From the NCBI GenBank assembly GCA_023664345.1, contig JAMPFQ010000003.1, forward strand, positions 170,653-234,652: a stretch of 64,000 nucleotides of DNA, written 5' to 3'. This DNA is from Lachnospiraceae bacterium. GTDB taxonomy: Bacteria; Bacillota; Clostridia; Lachnospirales; Lachnospiraceae. The notes beneath the pieces were generated by a model. That model was not told the origin of the DNA. It saw nothing but the letters and a program-made list of their open reading frames with translations, and made no database searches. Positions within the stretch are counted from its first letter, which is position 1. Each line of letters opens with the position of its first letter. This document shows, one piece after another, positions 7,524 through 15,368 of the stretch. The position numbers and the translations under genes were made by a program.

Positions 7524-9458
7524 CTATTTATGCTCCGCCATAGAAGCCTCGAACTCCTCCATGGAGATCGGCTGGTCGTACAGCTTCTGTCCCTTATAAC
7601 GGAGATTGGATACGCCGAACGCGGCATACTGTCCCTCCCAGGGATTCAGCCTGGAAACCACGAAGTCGCTGACCGTCACGCCGTAAGGCACCGCAAGGGC
7701 ATGTTCGATCAGATAACTCTCCGCCTCCGCGAATGCCGCGTAACGGGCTGTTGTATCATCAGTGATGGCCTTGGCAGCCTCCACCAGAGCAAAGTACTCT
7801 TTCACTGTCTCGGCGGAAGCAGTGTTATCTTCAATAGCATATGCCATATAAGCGTATCTCATGCCGCGGTTGTAAGTGCCGTCGCTGTTAGCGGACTGAT
7901 AGAAAGGATCCGTCCATGTCTCGGGATCGGCATAGTCCGCGCCCCAGTTGCAGAGGAGCAGCATGTAATCGCAGGAACGGCGCACATCCGTCAGGAAGCT
8001 GTCGGAGGGACCCGCCTCCACGATGATGTCAATATAATCCGTGCCCAGAACACTCTCCAGCTGCTGCTCCAGTACCACACATTCTTCCTCCCAGTTGGTA
8101 GTGGAGGGATTATAACGGACCAGTGTCTTTACAGGGAAAGTAACACCCTGGGAACCCAGTTCCGACATGGCAGCCTCCTTGTAAGCCACCGCCGCGTCAG
8201 GATCGTAGAAATCTTTGGATGTAATGTCCGCAAACGCCTCCTGCTCCGTGTAATCCTTTCCGGTGGACTCATCCACGGAGAATCCCGCGGGCGTGATGGT
8301 ATTCTGAATGTAATTGGCGGGATCCGCGTAATCGCCGGTGCTGATATATACGGTGCTGGTGCGGTTGATGGCGTGCATGATGGACTGGCGGAAATTCTCG
8401 TTGTTCACGGCGATCTCCCAGTTTGCGGGCTCATACTTCTCATCGATGCTGTAGCCGGTCATGCCATCCCTGTAGAAATCTTCGTTTAACGCGTGTACGT
8501 TAAAGTTAAAGCAGTAAAAATAGTCAAAATCGATCTTAGGCCTCTGCATGCTGACCATATTGCTGGTAGCGGGATCGCTCATCCACGCGTCAACAATGTC
8601 GGAACCCAGGGTGGTCTGGTCAATCTCGCCCCTCTTTGCCATCTCTGCGCCAATGGTGTCAGCTTCTGCATTGTAGGTTCTCTGGATGGCATCGATGTAG
8701 ACATGCTCCGCGTCCCAATTGTTGGGATTCTTGGTCAGGACCATCTGTACCTGGGGCTCGAAAGCGGAAATGTAATATGCGCCGCAGTAGTACATGGTGT
8801 CCGCAGTGGTGGCAAAATTCGTGCCCTGCTCCTCCAGCTGGGGGCCATAGGCGGGCATGAAGCACACATAGGTCAGCATGGACAGGAAATAAGGACACTC
8901 CGCCGCCAGGGTATACTGCAAGGTGGTGGCATCCACAGCCTTTACGCCCACCTCGGAGAAGTCGATCTTAGCCGCGCCCTCCTCTCCCGCAAGGCCGTTG
9001 TAATACTCTTCCGCGTTCTTGATGGTGCCGAACAGGTTGCTTGCGGTAGCGCTGTTGTTGGCAGGATCCAGCACATATGCCATGGCGTCCACAAAGTCCT
9101 GCGCGGTCACATCCGCAACCGCCGCGCCGGTATTGTCCACCCACTTCTGCCCCTCACGCAGGGTAAAGGTCCAGGTCATGGATGCTTCGTCATAACTCCA
9201 CTCCGTTGCCAGGCCGGGCTGCAGGTTCGCGAAGTTATCGTATTCAACCAGGGTATCGATCACATTTGCGCCGATCTGGTATTCATTGGTAGTTGCGGTG
9301 ATCAGGTAATTCAGCGTGGAAACCTCGCCGGAATACAGGACGCGGTACACGCTGCTGCCGTTTCCGGAAGCGCTTGCCGACTGACCGTCTCCGCAGCCCG
9401 TCAGCATGGCTGCTATCATTGCCGCAGACAGAGCCATGGAAAGCCATTTCTTCTTCAT
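7524..9458 (-). CDS. oppA: oligopeptide-binding lipoprotein OppA (solute-binding family 5)
   Basis: A 644-residue extracellular solute-binding protein. The N terminus is a lipoprotein signal: basic start, hydrophobic stretch and lipobox LTGC with the lipidated cysteine at about residue 22, followed by a serine/glycine-rich linker. The family-5 pattern follows (LNYLITATTNEYQI..., LATEWSYDEASMTWTFTLREG in shortened form, and a C-terminal Trp-rich region binding the peptide backbone). Ribosome binding site GGAGGAG seven bases before the start. First gene of the opp operon, with its own promoter at 9559-9586. Captures peptides at the cell surface for OppBCDF. Confidence 0.95.
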   Translation of the reverse strand: MKKKWLSMALSAAMIAAMLTGCGDGQSASASGNGSSVYRVLYSGEVSTLNYLITATTNEYQIGANVIDTLVEYDNFANLQPGLATEWSYDEASMTWTFTLREGQKWVDNTGAAVADVTAQDFVDAMAYVLDPANNSATASNLFGTIKNAEEYYNGLAGEEGAAKIDFSEVGVKAVDATTLQYTLAAECPYFLSMLTYVCFMPAYGPQLEEQGTNFATTADTMYYCGAYYISAFEPQVQMVLTKNPNNWDAEHVYIDAIQRTYNAEADTIGAEMAKRGEIDQTTLGSDIVDAWMSDPATSNMVSMQRPKIDFDYFYCFNFNVHALNEDFYRDGMTGYSIDEKYEPANWEIAVNNENFRQSIMHAINRTSTVYISTGDYADPANYIQNTITPAGFSVDESTGKDYTEQEAFADITSKDFYDPDAAVAYKEAAMSELGSQGVTFPVKTLVRYNPSTTNWEEECVVLEQQLESVLGTDYIDIIVEAGPSDSFLTDVRRSCDYMLLLCNWGADYADPETWTDPFYQSANSDGTYNRGMRYAYMAYAIEDNTASAETVKEYFALVEAAKAITDDTTARYAAFAEAESYLIEHALAVPYGVTVSDFVVSRLNPWEGQYAAFGVSNLRYKGQKLYDQPISMEEFEASMAEHK

Positions 9459-9497
9459 AATATTCTCCTCCTGTTATGATCTACCTCGGCATAATGA

Positions 9498-9534
9498 CAA
9501 AAATGGGGTAGCATTCACATTGAAGCTACCCCAT
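9498..9534 (-). terminator. hairpin with U-run between the transglutaminase gene and oppA
   Basis: Perfect 10-bp stem (ATGGGGTAGC/GCTACCCCAT, 9503-9512 with 9525-9534) followed on the minus strand by TTTTTG. It can end transcription from the upstream gene, but it also lies inside the leader made from the promoter at 9559-9586, so it may act as an attenuator for opp. Confidence 0.75.
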
Positions 9535-9558
9535 CGTAACCACTCGCCAATTACTATT

Positions 9559-9586
9559 AGTATACTGTATTCTGCGGGAAAATCAA
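9559..9586 (-). promoter_or_regulatory. promoter of the opp operon
   Basis: TTGATT (9581-9586) and TATACT (9559-9564) on the minus strand with a 16-base spacer, about 100 bases before oppA and just behind the previous stop codon. Confidence 0.6.
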
Positions 9587-9593
9587 GCTTTTT

Positions 9594-11135
9594 TTATTCA
9601 ATTTCCGCTTTCCAGACCATATCCTCGAATCCAAGCCCTCTGTCCTCATACTCCGCCTCGCCCCTCTGGTTATCATAGGGGTCGGCCCGCAGAAAATTCT
9701 TTTTGACATCAAATTCACACTGGAAGCGGGAATTTGCCGCCATACGGAAAGGATCCAGATTGCCGAAATAAAACCTTCTCCCCTCCTCATTGCCCTCCCT
9801 GTGCGCACTCCCCCCAAAGGAACAGTCCACGCATCTCCAGCCGTAGGGAGCGATATAAACCTGCGCCCAGTCATGGCAGCCTGCGGAAAAGGGCGTGGTA
9901 TACAGGCCGGACTGCCACCTGGCGGGAACTCCCGCGATCCGGCACAGGGTGATGAACATCAGCGCCTGGATTCCGCAGTCGCCCCGGCCGCCGATGGCTG
10001 CGTATTCCGCCAGGTTCTCAATGGTAAGATAGCTTCTCACGAAAGAATACTCCACATGGGCAGTGATATAGTCATAAATGCTCCGCGCCCGATCCAGCGG
10101 GTTCTCCAGCCCCTCCGTCAGCTTCCCCGCCAATGTGCGCATATAGGGCGTAAAGCGGATATGGGGCAGCTGCTCCGCCAGGTCCGCCGCAAATTCCGCC
10201 GGGTCTATGGGCTGTACCTCATCCGGATCCATCTCCACATAGTCCGCCCGGTTCACATAGGAATATTCTACCCAAAATTCGTGATTTTCCCGCATATTCT
10301 CCTGAAAACAGACGGCACGCTGGGGACTGTGGGGAGGGGCAAGTTCATAGGGTTCCGGAAAAGCAGCAAGGATCCGGATATCCCGAAGCTGTGCACATTC
10401 CGCCGGGATGGGAATATGTACTTTTACACGGCCTTTCTGAAAACTTTCGTCCCTGATGCGCAGGGATGCCCTGATATGGAAACGGCATTCCGCCGATCCC
10501 TGCTCCCTGATCTGTCGTACCACGTCCAACAGAGCCTGCTTCTCCCGGTCAGCGGGCTGTTGGCTGCTTCTCTCCCGGGAAGCCGCCGCAAGCGCACTAT
10601 CCGCGCTTTTTCTGCCCGTGCGCGTCTTGTCCTCTTCCGCTTTGCCTGCGTGCGGCCTGTCCGCTTCCACTCTGCCCATGCGCGGCCTGTCCGCTTCCGC
10701 TCTGTCTGCGTGCGGCCTGTCCGCACACGCGCTGGCCTCCCTTGCCCTGTCCGCACGCTCTGTCAGGGAGAAATCGACTTTCAGCAGCGTTTCCACAAAT
10801 CGGCCAAAAAACCGCTCCTCCCCGTCCACATAGATCCAGTCTATCCTGCCCTGATCCTGCAAGGCGCGAAATTCCTCTTCCGTCAGATCCGGCACCGCCT
10901 CCCGCAGTTTTGCCAATGCCTCCGCGTATGTATACGGATATTCCCCGGGAAGCCGTTTCAGAATTTCCCGCTCCAGGATCAGCTTTTTCCTGAGTGCGCC
11001 AGGAATATCCCTTTCCAGCCACAGCCCGATCAGCCTGTCCGCTCCCTGAAAGTCCCCGTGCCACTTCCGTTTCAGGATATCCTCCGGAAGTTCCACGGAT
11101 AAGCACTCTATGTACTCGAATCTGAAATCATTCAT
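9594..11135 (-). CDS. transglutaminase-like domain protein with a repetitive linker
   Basis: A 513-residue protein. The C-terminal third carries a transglutaminase/cysteine-protease core: GRGDCGIQ with the catalytic Cys, HDWAQVYI with His and VDCSFGG with Asp. The N-terminal part (about 1-120) is helical and contains residues of unknown family; between them lies a low-complexity stretch (about 125-170) of roughly ten-residue ADRPHA/ADRAEA units encoded by a tandem DNA repeat. The start at 11135 follows AAAGGAA; an ATG at 11171 is in frame. No signal peptide, so it is likely cytoplasmic. Probably a protease or a cross-linking enzyme; the substrate is unknown. Confidence 0.8.
   Translation of the reverse strand: MNDFRFEYIECLSVELPEDILKRKWHGDFQGADRLIGLWLERDIPGALRKKLILEREILKRLPGEYPYTYAEALAKLREAVPDLTEEEFRALQDQGRIDWIYVDGEERFFGRFVETLLKVDFSLTERADRAREASACADRPHADRAEADRPRMGRVEADRPHAGKAEEDKTRTGRKSADSALAAASRERSSQQPADREKQALLDVVRQIREQGSAECRFHIRASLRIRDESFQKGRVKVHIPIPAECAQLRDIRILAAFPEPYELAPPHSPQRAVCFQENMRENHEFWVEYSYVNRADYVEMDPDEVQPIDPAEFAADLAEQLPHIRFTPYMRTLAGKLTEGLENPLDRARSIYDYITAHVEYSFVRSYLTIENLAEYAAIGGRGDCGIQALMFITLCRIAGVPARWQSGLYTTPFSAGCHDWAQVYIAPYGWRCVDCSFGGSAHREGNEEGRRFYFGNLDPFRMAANSRFQCEFDVKKNFLRADPYDNQRGEAEYEDRGLGFEDMVWKAEIE
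10625..10745. repeat. imperfect tandem repeat inside the transglutaminase-like gene
   Basis: Four or so copies of a roughly 30-base unit containing CGGCCTGTCCGC, GC-rich, encoding the ADRP/ADRA-type repeats of the linker. Copy number is likely to vary between strains. Confidence 0.7.
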
Positions 11136-11177
11136 GTACGATTCCTTTCTCCCTGAAAATCGTTTATCCACATTCCC

Positions 11178-11206
11178 TTGACTATCTTCCCCGCAATCAG
11201 TATACT
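11178..11206 (+). promoter_or_regulatory. promoter for the DUF5721-like gene
   Basis: TTGACT (11178-11183) and TATACT (11201-11206) with a 17-base spacer, 35 bases before the start codon region of the plus-strand gene. Confidence 0.65.
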
Positions 11207-11241
11207 ACAGTTAATCACAATTTGAAAGGCATGGTTATAAA

Positions 11242-11745
11242 ATGGTCGCGTTACAGATCACATCCATGAAACAATTTATGAACCAACTGCTGGCCGCGGA
11301 TACGTTCGATATGTTCCTGCTGGAGGAGGCCGTAATCAGCGCCGCCTGCACTTTTACCATAGACGGGCGCATCAACCGGGAATTTTTCAGCGGCGGGAAC
11401 GGGGAGCCCGTGGAACTGCCCTATGACTTCCGTCCCTGGAACGAAGTAAAAGGGCTGTGCTTTGACCTGATCAAAGGAAAGCGCACCCCTTTATTTTTCC
11501 GTTTTGTCCTCCATCTCATGCCCGAAAAGGCTGCTGCCCTGCTGTCAAAGGAAAACAGCGACGTGGATCCCTCTCTGGTGAAAGCGCTGGTGCTAAACAT
11601 CCGCTATGACGGCTCCAGGGCAGTCCTGACCACAGGCACGGCCTATCACACTTTCCTGCTCTCCAAAGAGCCGGAAGCCATCTGGGACAAAGCATTGATG
11701 AAGTATCTGGAGGCAAAAGGCATCCCTACTTCATTTTTGACTTAA
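11242..11745 (+). CDS. DUF5721-like protein of unknown function
   Basis: A 167-residue soluble protein starting MVALQITSMKQFMNQLL. The pattern (short N-terminal helix, DTFDMFLLEEAVI..., then a beta-rich domain with TIDGRIN and NIRYDG) is one I associate with DUF5721, seen in Lachnospiraceae, but no function is known. It has its own promoter at 11178-11206 and a modest ribosome binding site (AAAGG). The last 20 bases overlap the end of the convergent spoVAE gene, so termination of the two messages must interfere or run through. Confidence 0.65.
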   Translation: MVALQITSMKQFMNQLLAADTFDMFLLEEAVISAACTFTIDGRINREFFSGGNGEPVELPYDFRPWNEVKGLCFDLIKGKRTPLFFRFVLHLMPEKAAALLSKENSDVDPSLVKALVLNIRYDGSRAVLTTGTAYHTFLLSKEPEAIWDKALMKYLEAKGIPTSFLT

Positions 11746-12082
11746 ACACCAGGCTGGCCAGATAGCCGAAGATCAAAGCCGCAGAAGTGCCCACCGCGCC
11801 GGCCTTGAAACCGCCCGCGAAGACCCCCAACAGCCCCTGTTCGTCCACGGCTTCTTTGACTCCTTTCATCAGTACGTTTCCAAAACCCAGAAGAGGCACG
11901 CTGGCTCCCGCTCCCGCATATTCCTGAAAGGGCTCGTACCAGCCGAAAAAGCTGATCACTGCCCCCGACACCACCAGCAGCACCATGATCCTGCCCGGCA
12001 TCATCTTGGTCTTTTCCATCAGGATCTGCACCAACGCGCAGATCAGCCCGCCTACCCAGAACGCATTCACATAATCCATCAT
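11726..12082 (-). CDS. spoVAE: stage V sporulation protein AE
   Basis: A 118-residue membrane protein with three to four hydrophobic helices and the family stretches YVNAFWVGGLICALVQIL (start), GAGASVPLLGFGN and AGGFKAGAVGTSAAL. SpoVAE is part of the SpoVA channel of the spore inner membrane that moves Ca-dipicolinic acid in and out. The gene starts with AAAGGAG upstream. In spore formers it usually follows spoVAD directly; here ridA and a small gene lie between them. Expected to be under a forespore sigma factor, but no such promoter could be assigned. Confidence 0.92.
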   Translation of the reverse strand: MMDYVNAFWVGGLICALVQILMEKTKMMPGRIMVLLVVSGAVISFFGWYEPFQEYAGAGASVPLLGFGNVLMKGVKEAVDEQGLLGVFAGGFKAGAVGTSAALIFGYLASLVFKSKMK

Positions 12083-12248
12083 CGCAGACTACTCCTTTAT
12101 ATACCCCTGTTCCAAAGGGCTTTCTTGGAAACAGTATCTGCAGGGGATGCCTGTTTTATGCATGCTTTCGATGATTCTGTCAATACCACGCGTTCATGCG
12201 GCCCCGGCATCCTGAACGGTTCAGCCATCCTATCATCAACTTGCGCCT

Positions 12249-12623
12249 TTACAGCGCTGCTATGACCTCCACCTCGCACAGCACGTTCTTAGGCAGTGTC
12301 CTGACCGCCACACAGCTTCTCGCCGGCTTCTCGGTAAAATACTTTGCGTACACCTCGTTAAATGCAGCGAAATCACCCATATCCGCCAGGAAACAGCTGG
12401 TCTTTACCACATTGGCATAGTCGGTGCCCGCCGCTTTCAAAATCTCACCCACATTCTTACACGCCTGCTCCGCCTGGGCGGTGATATCCGTACCCTGGAT
12501 CTCACCCGTGGCGGGATCGATGGGAATCTGACCGGAGGCAAACAACATATTGTTGACGATGATACCCTGTGAATAAGGCCCGATCGCCGCGGGCGCCTTG
12601 TCTGTTGAAACTTTCTGTAACAT
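12249..12623 (-). CDS. ridA: Rid family reactive-intermediate deaminase
   Basis: A 124-residue RidA/YjgF protein: AIGPYSQGI near the N terminus, LFASGQIPIDPATGE, and the PARSCVAV stretch with the arginine that binds the substrate carboxylate, then CEVEVIA at the end. It hydrolyses reactive enamines and imines released by PLP enzymes such as threonine dehydratase and acts in the cytoplasm as a trimer. Ribosome binding site AGAGGA before the start. It interrupts the usual spoVAD-spoVAE order. About 165 bases to spoVAE hold a small hairpin and no convincing gene. Confidence 0.95.
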   Translation of the reverse strand: MLQKVSTDKAPAAIGPYSQGIIVNNMLFASGQIPIDPATGEIQGTDITAQAEQACKNVGEILKAAGTDYANVVKTSCFLADMGDFAAFNEVYAKYFTEKPARSCVAVRTLPKNVLCEVEVIAAL

Positions 12624-12660
12624 AGTCTTATCCTCTTTTCTGTTTTTCTGTATTACCGTA

Positions 12661-12912
12661 TTATCTGCTCATATCCGCTTCCGGCTCGTCAAATTCCGCC
12701 GTCACATAGAACCCCCTGGCGTTTTCCACCACATCCGTCACTGTTCCCTCCCTGCTCTTAAGCCGGTAACGGAACGGGATATTGGCAGACATGGCAAGCG
12801 CCGGATCGATGGTGTAATAGTAATTGCTGGGCAGCACCCCCTCTGTCACCGTGATCTTCTGTCCCGCCTCCAGCAGTCCGGGGCGCTCCATCTTAAATTC
12901 CATCCGCCGCAT
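12661..12912 (-). CDS. small conserved protein of unknown function
   Basis: An 83-residue soluble protein (starts MRRMEFKMERPGLL) with a beta-rich appearance: repeated short strands around ITVTEG, YYYTIDPA and FYVTAEFD. No family is recognised. It has GTGGGA close before the start and ends 37 bases before ridA, so the two may be co-transcribed. There is no signal sequence or membrane segment. About 160 bases without features separate it from spoVAD. Confidence 0.55.
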   Translation of the reverse strand: MRRMEFKMERPGLLEAGQKITVTEGVLPSNYYYTIDPALAMSANIPFRYRLKSREGTVTDVVENARGFYVTAEFDEPEADMSR

Positions 12913-13074
12913 AGATTCCCACCCTCAGTTTTCTACCGCCGACATTCCTGCGGCATTCACTAAATCCCTGTGCATGCATGACACCCGGCCAGCTGCCCGC
13001 GGGAGTCAATCTGCCCCGCACGTCCGGCACATCGGATATCCGCATATCAAGAATAGCCTAAACGAAAGGGAAAG

Positions 13075-14106
13075 TCAAGACTCCAGTACCAGCGCGTGGG
13101 CGATCCCGGGAACGCTTTTTCCCTCGTTGAAGCTGGTCTTGGAGAGCAGCGCTCCCGTAGGCATGAAAAGGACTCTCTTCCAGTTGCCCTCCTCAAGCTG
13201 TTTCAGGATATAGGCCGACAACGTCACGGCGCTGCAGCCGCAGCCGCTGCCTCCCGCATGGGTATCCTGGGATGCTGCGTCATAGATCTCAATGCCGCAG
13301 TCCATGTGCTGCTCGGAAATGTCGTACCCTTTTTCTCTCATCAGATCGATCAGCACTTTCTGACCCACTTTTCCCAGGTCTCCTGTGATGATCTTATCAT
13401 ATTCCTCCGGTTGACTTTCGAAGTCATTAAAATGCTGTTCCAGCGTGGAAGCCGCCGCAGGCGCCATACAGGCTCCCATGTTCATGGAATCCTTCAATCC
13501 GTAATCCACGATCTTCCCCACTGTCATTCCCATGATCCTCGCCCTGGGCTTATCCCCATAGGCCGACAGCGCCGCCTGGTTTCCCAGCACAAAGGCGCCG
13601 CCTCCCGTGACGGTCCAGGTGGCGGACAGGGGACGCTGGTTCCCATACTCCAGAGGAAAACGGAACTCCTTTTCCGCGCTGGCAAAATGGCTGGAGGTAA
13701 CGCAGACAACTCTTTCCGCAAATCCGCCCGCTATGGCCATGACTCCAATGGTCAATGACTCTCCGCAGGTCGAACATGCCCCATATACACCCAGTAGTGG
13801 TATCTGGAATGTCGATATACCAAATGATGTGGCTATGGACTGACCGAGCAAGTCACCAGCAAAGATGAACCTGACATCCTCCGCCTTTACTTTGGCCTTT
13901 TCCAGGGCCAGCCGGACCGCGGTCTTCTGCAGGCTGCTCTCCGCTTCCTCCCAGCTTTCACAGCCAAACATATCATCGCTGCCCACCATGTCGAAGAGCA
14001 GCCCCAGCGGCCCCTGCCCCTCCTTGGTCCCTACAATGCTGCCGCTGTTTAAAATATAGACCGGCTGCCCCGGTCTTACGCTTGCTTTTCCTAAAATCTG
14101 ATTCAT
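13075..14106 (-). CDS. spoVAD: stage V sporulation protein AD
   Basis: A 343-residue protein of thiolase-like fold beginning MNQILGKASVRPGQPVY, with GACSTCGESL, the GGGAFVLGN stretch and GGSGCGCSA near the C terminus. SpoVAD is the cytosolic-face subunit of the spore SpoVA complex and binds dipicolinic acid. The start at 14106 is fixed by GGAGGG seven bases upstream; an ATG at 14142 is in frame but inside the leader hairpin. spoVAC, normally upstream, is absent; the upstream gene encodes an SH3-domain protein. Confidence 0.93.
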   Translation of the reverse strand: MNQILGKASVRPGQPVYILNSGSIVGTKEGQGPLGLLFDMVGSDDMFGCESWEEAESSLQKTAVRLALEKAKVKAEDVRFIFAGDLLGQSIATSFGISTFQIPLLGVYGACSTCGESLTIGVMAIAGGFAERVVCVTSSHFASAEKEFRFPLEYGNQRPLSATWTVTGGGAFVLGNQAALSAYGDKPRARIMGMTVGKIVDYGLKDSMNMGACMAPAAASTLEQHFNDFESQPEEYDKIITGDLGKVGQKVLIDLMREKGYDISEQHMDCGIEIYDAASQDTHAGGSGCGCSAVTLSAYILKQLEEGNWKRVLFMPTGALLSKTSFNEGKSVPGIAHALVLES

Positions 14107-14113
14107 AAAAATG

Positions 14114-14160
14114 CCCTCCGGATAGAATAATGTTTTAGTCATTATCCCCTGTCCGGAGGG
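14114..14160 (-). promoter_or_regulatory. hairpin that can mask the spoVAD ribosome binding site
   Basis: On the transcript CCCTCCGGA (from 14160) pairs with TCCGGAGGG (ending 14114), which contains the Shine-Dalgarno sequence of spoVAD, and an inner ATAATG/CATTAT stem closes the loop. The structure would block translation unless opened. Confidence 0.65.
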
Positions 14161-14178
14161 AATTCATTCATAAGAAGC

Positions 14179-14201
14179 GGGTGCTTTGTGTGCAAGCACC
14201 C
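14179..14201 (-). terminator. hairpin behind the SH3-domain gene
   Basis: Perfect 8-bp stem GGGTGCTT/AAGCACCC 22 bases after the stop codon; the U-run is poor, so it is a weak terminator or a 3' stabiliser. Confidence 0.45.
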
Positions 14202-14222
14202 ACGCACAGCTTGCAGATCATT

Positions 14223-15335
14223 TTATGGCTGAACTGTATACATATAACTGCTGACCACATACAGAACCTCGCCGTTATATTCCACCCTCGACCATCCCGC
14301 GTCCGGGCTGTATCCTGTCCGGTGCACCACTTCGCCATTGCTGATCTGGCAGCGGACAGTGGTCTCTCCCTCGGAAGTACTGGGCTCCGTCCGCAGGTTC
14401 ACATACTCCTTGGGCGTAATATCATCACTGCAGTCCGTAAAGATGATGATCCGCCCGTCCAGGGTGTTGACCCTGTTGGGATCCGCCGCCTGAACTGGTG
14501 TCTTATAAGTCAGATCGGTAGTCAGATACTGTGACACCGCATACAGCGTCTCCCCATTGTAATCCAGCCTTGTCCAGCCGGTGGCCTCGTTGATGCCGGT
14601 GCGGTTCAATATCTCCCCGTTTTTCGCCTGCACCACGATATTGTCCGCGTTCAGGGTGCTTGGCTCAGAACGCAGGTTGATCACGTCTTTCGGCGTTACA
14701 TCCGCATTATCCTGGGTAAATTCCATGGCCGTCGTTCCCGATACCGGCTCCTGCACAGCCGCGGAGGGCGGCGTAGTCTGGGAAGCCGCAGGCGTGGGCG
14801 TTACCGCGGGAGCAGCGGTGGGTGTGGGGGAAGCAGTGGAAACAGGCGCTGATTCCGGCAGCTCCGTGGGCTCGGATGTGGGTGCGGACACAGATGCGTC
14901 TGATGCCGCTTCCGTGGATCCGTCCGCTCCCATGGAAGTCGATGCGGCATACTCCGAGGAAACGGAAGCAGACGGTCGGGACTCGCCCTCTTCGTCTTTT
15001 GGCTCCAAATGGGTAAAATGCCATAAGACCGCACATATGATGGCCGCCAGCGCTATGACCCCTGCCATTGATACTGCGATCACCCAGGGCTTCACCGAAT
15101 CATTATCATCCTCTTCCCATTCATCCTCCGGTTCCTCTTCCGGGAATTCACCCTCACCGTCAAATCGTTCTCTCGAAATCCGCCCTGAAGTCCGGCTGCC
15201 CGAACGCGATTCCCTGCTTTCCTCCCGGATATCCTCAAACACGATCTCCTCGAGTTCATCCTCCTCATTTCGGCTGATCCTCGATTCCAGTTCCTGCGCC
15301 AGTTCCTCCACGCTCTCGTCTCTCGTCTCTTTCAT
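14223..15335 (-). CDS. membrane-anchored protein with two bacterial SH3-like domains
   Basis: A 370-residue protein: acidic cytoplasmic N terminus (about 1-75, rich in E/R/S), one membrane helix (about 82-105, PWVIAVSMAGVIALAAI), an extracytoplasmic Ser/Thr/Pro/Ala linker (about 115-205) and two related C-terminal repeats of about 70 residues (TPKDVINLRSEPS... and TPKEYVNLRTEPS...), each with GWTRLDYNGE- or GWSRVEYNGE-type motifs. Such SH3b repeats usually bind peptidoglycan or peptides at the cell wall. Type II orientation. It precedes spoVAD on the same strand and may belong to the same transcript. Confidence 0.8.
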   Translation of the reverse strand: MKETRDESVEELAQELESRISRNEEDELEEIVFEDIREESRESRSGSRTSGRISRERFDGEGEFPEEEPEDEWEEDDNDSVKPWVIAVSMAGVIALAAIICAVLWHFTHLEPKDEEGESRPSASVSSEYAASTSMGADGSTEAASDASVSAPTSEPTELPESAPVSTASPTPTAAPAVTPTPAASQTTPPSAAVQEPVSGTTAMEFTQDNADVTPKDVINLRSEPSTLNADNIVVQAKNGEILNRTGINEATGWTRLDYNGETLYAVSQYLTTDLTYKTPVQAADPNRVNTLDGRIIIFTDCSDDITPKEYVNLRTEPSTSEGETTVRCQISNGEVVHRTGYSPDAGWSRVEYNGEVLYVVSSYMYTVQP

Positions 15336-15368
15336 ACCGATAGCCCCGCCTTTCCACTGTTTCCATAT

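Noticed and set aside
7352-7543. 63-residue plus-strand frame between oppA and oppB
   Set aside because: It crosses the long palindrome and lacks a ribosome binding site; frames like this arise from repeat sequence.
10625-10745. CRISPR array
   Set aside because: Repeats are contiguous without spacers and are in frame within a coding gene. The (GAT)n tract near 34330-34370 was rejected likewise.
12097-12279. 60-residue minus-strand frame between spoVAE and ridA
   Set aside because: Overlaps ridA out of frame, no ribosome binding site, no family resemblance.
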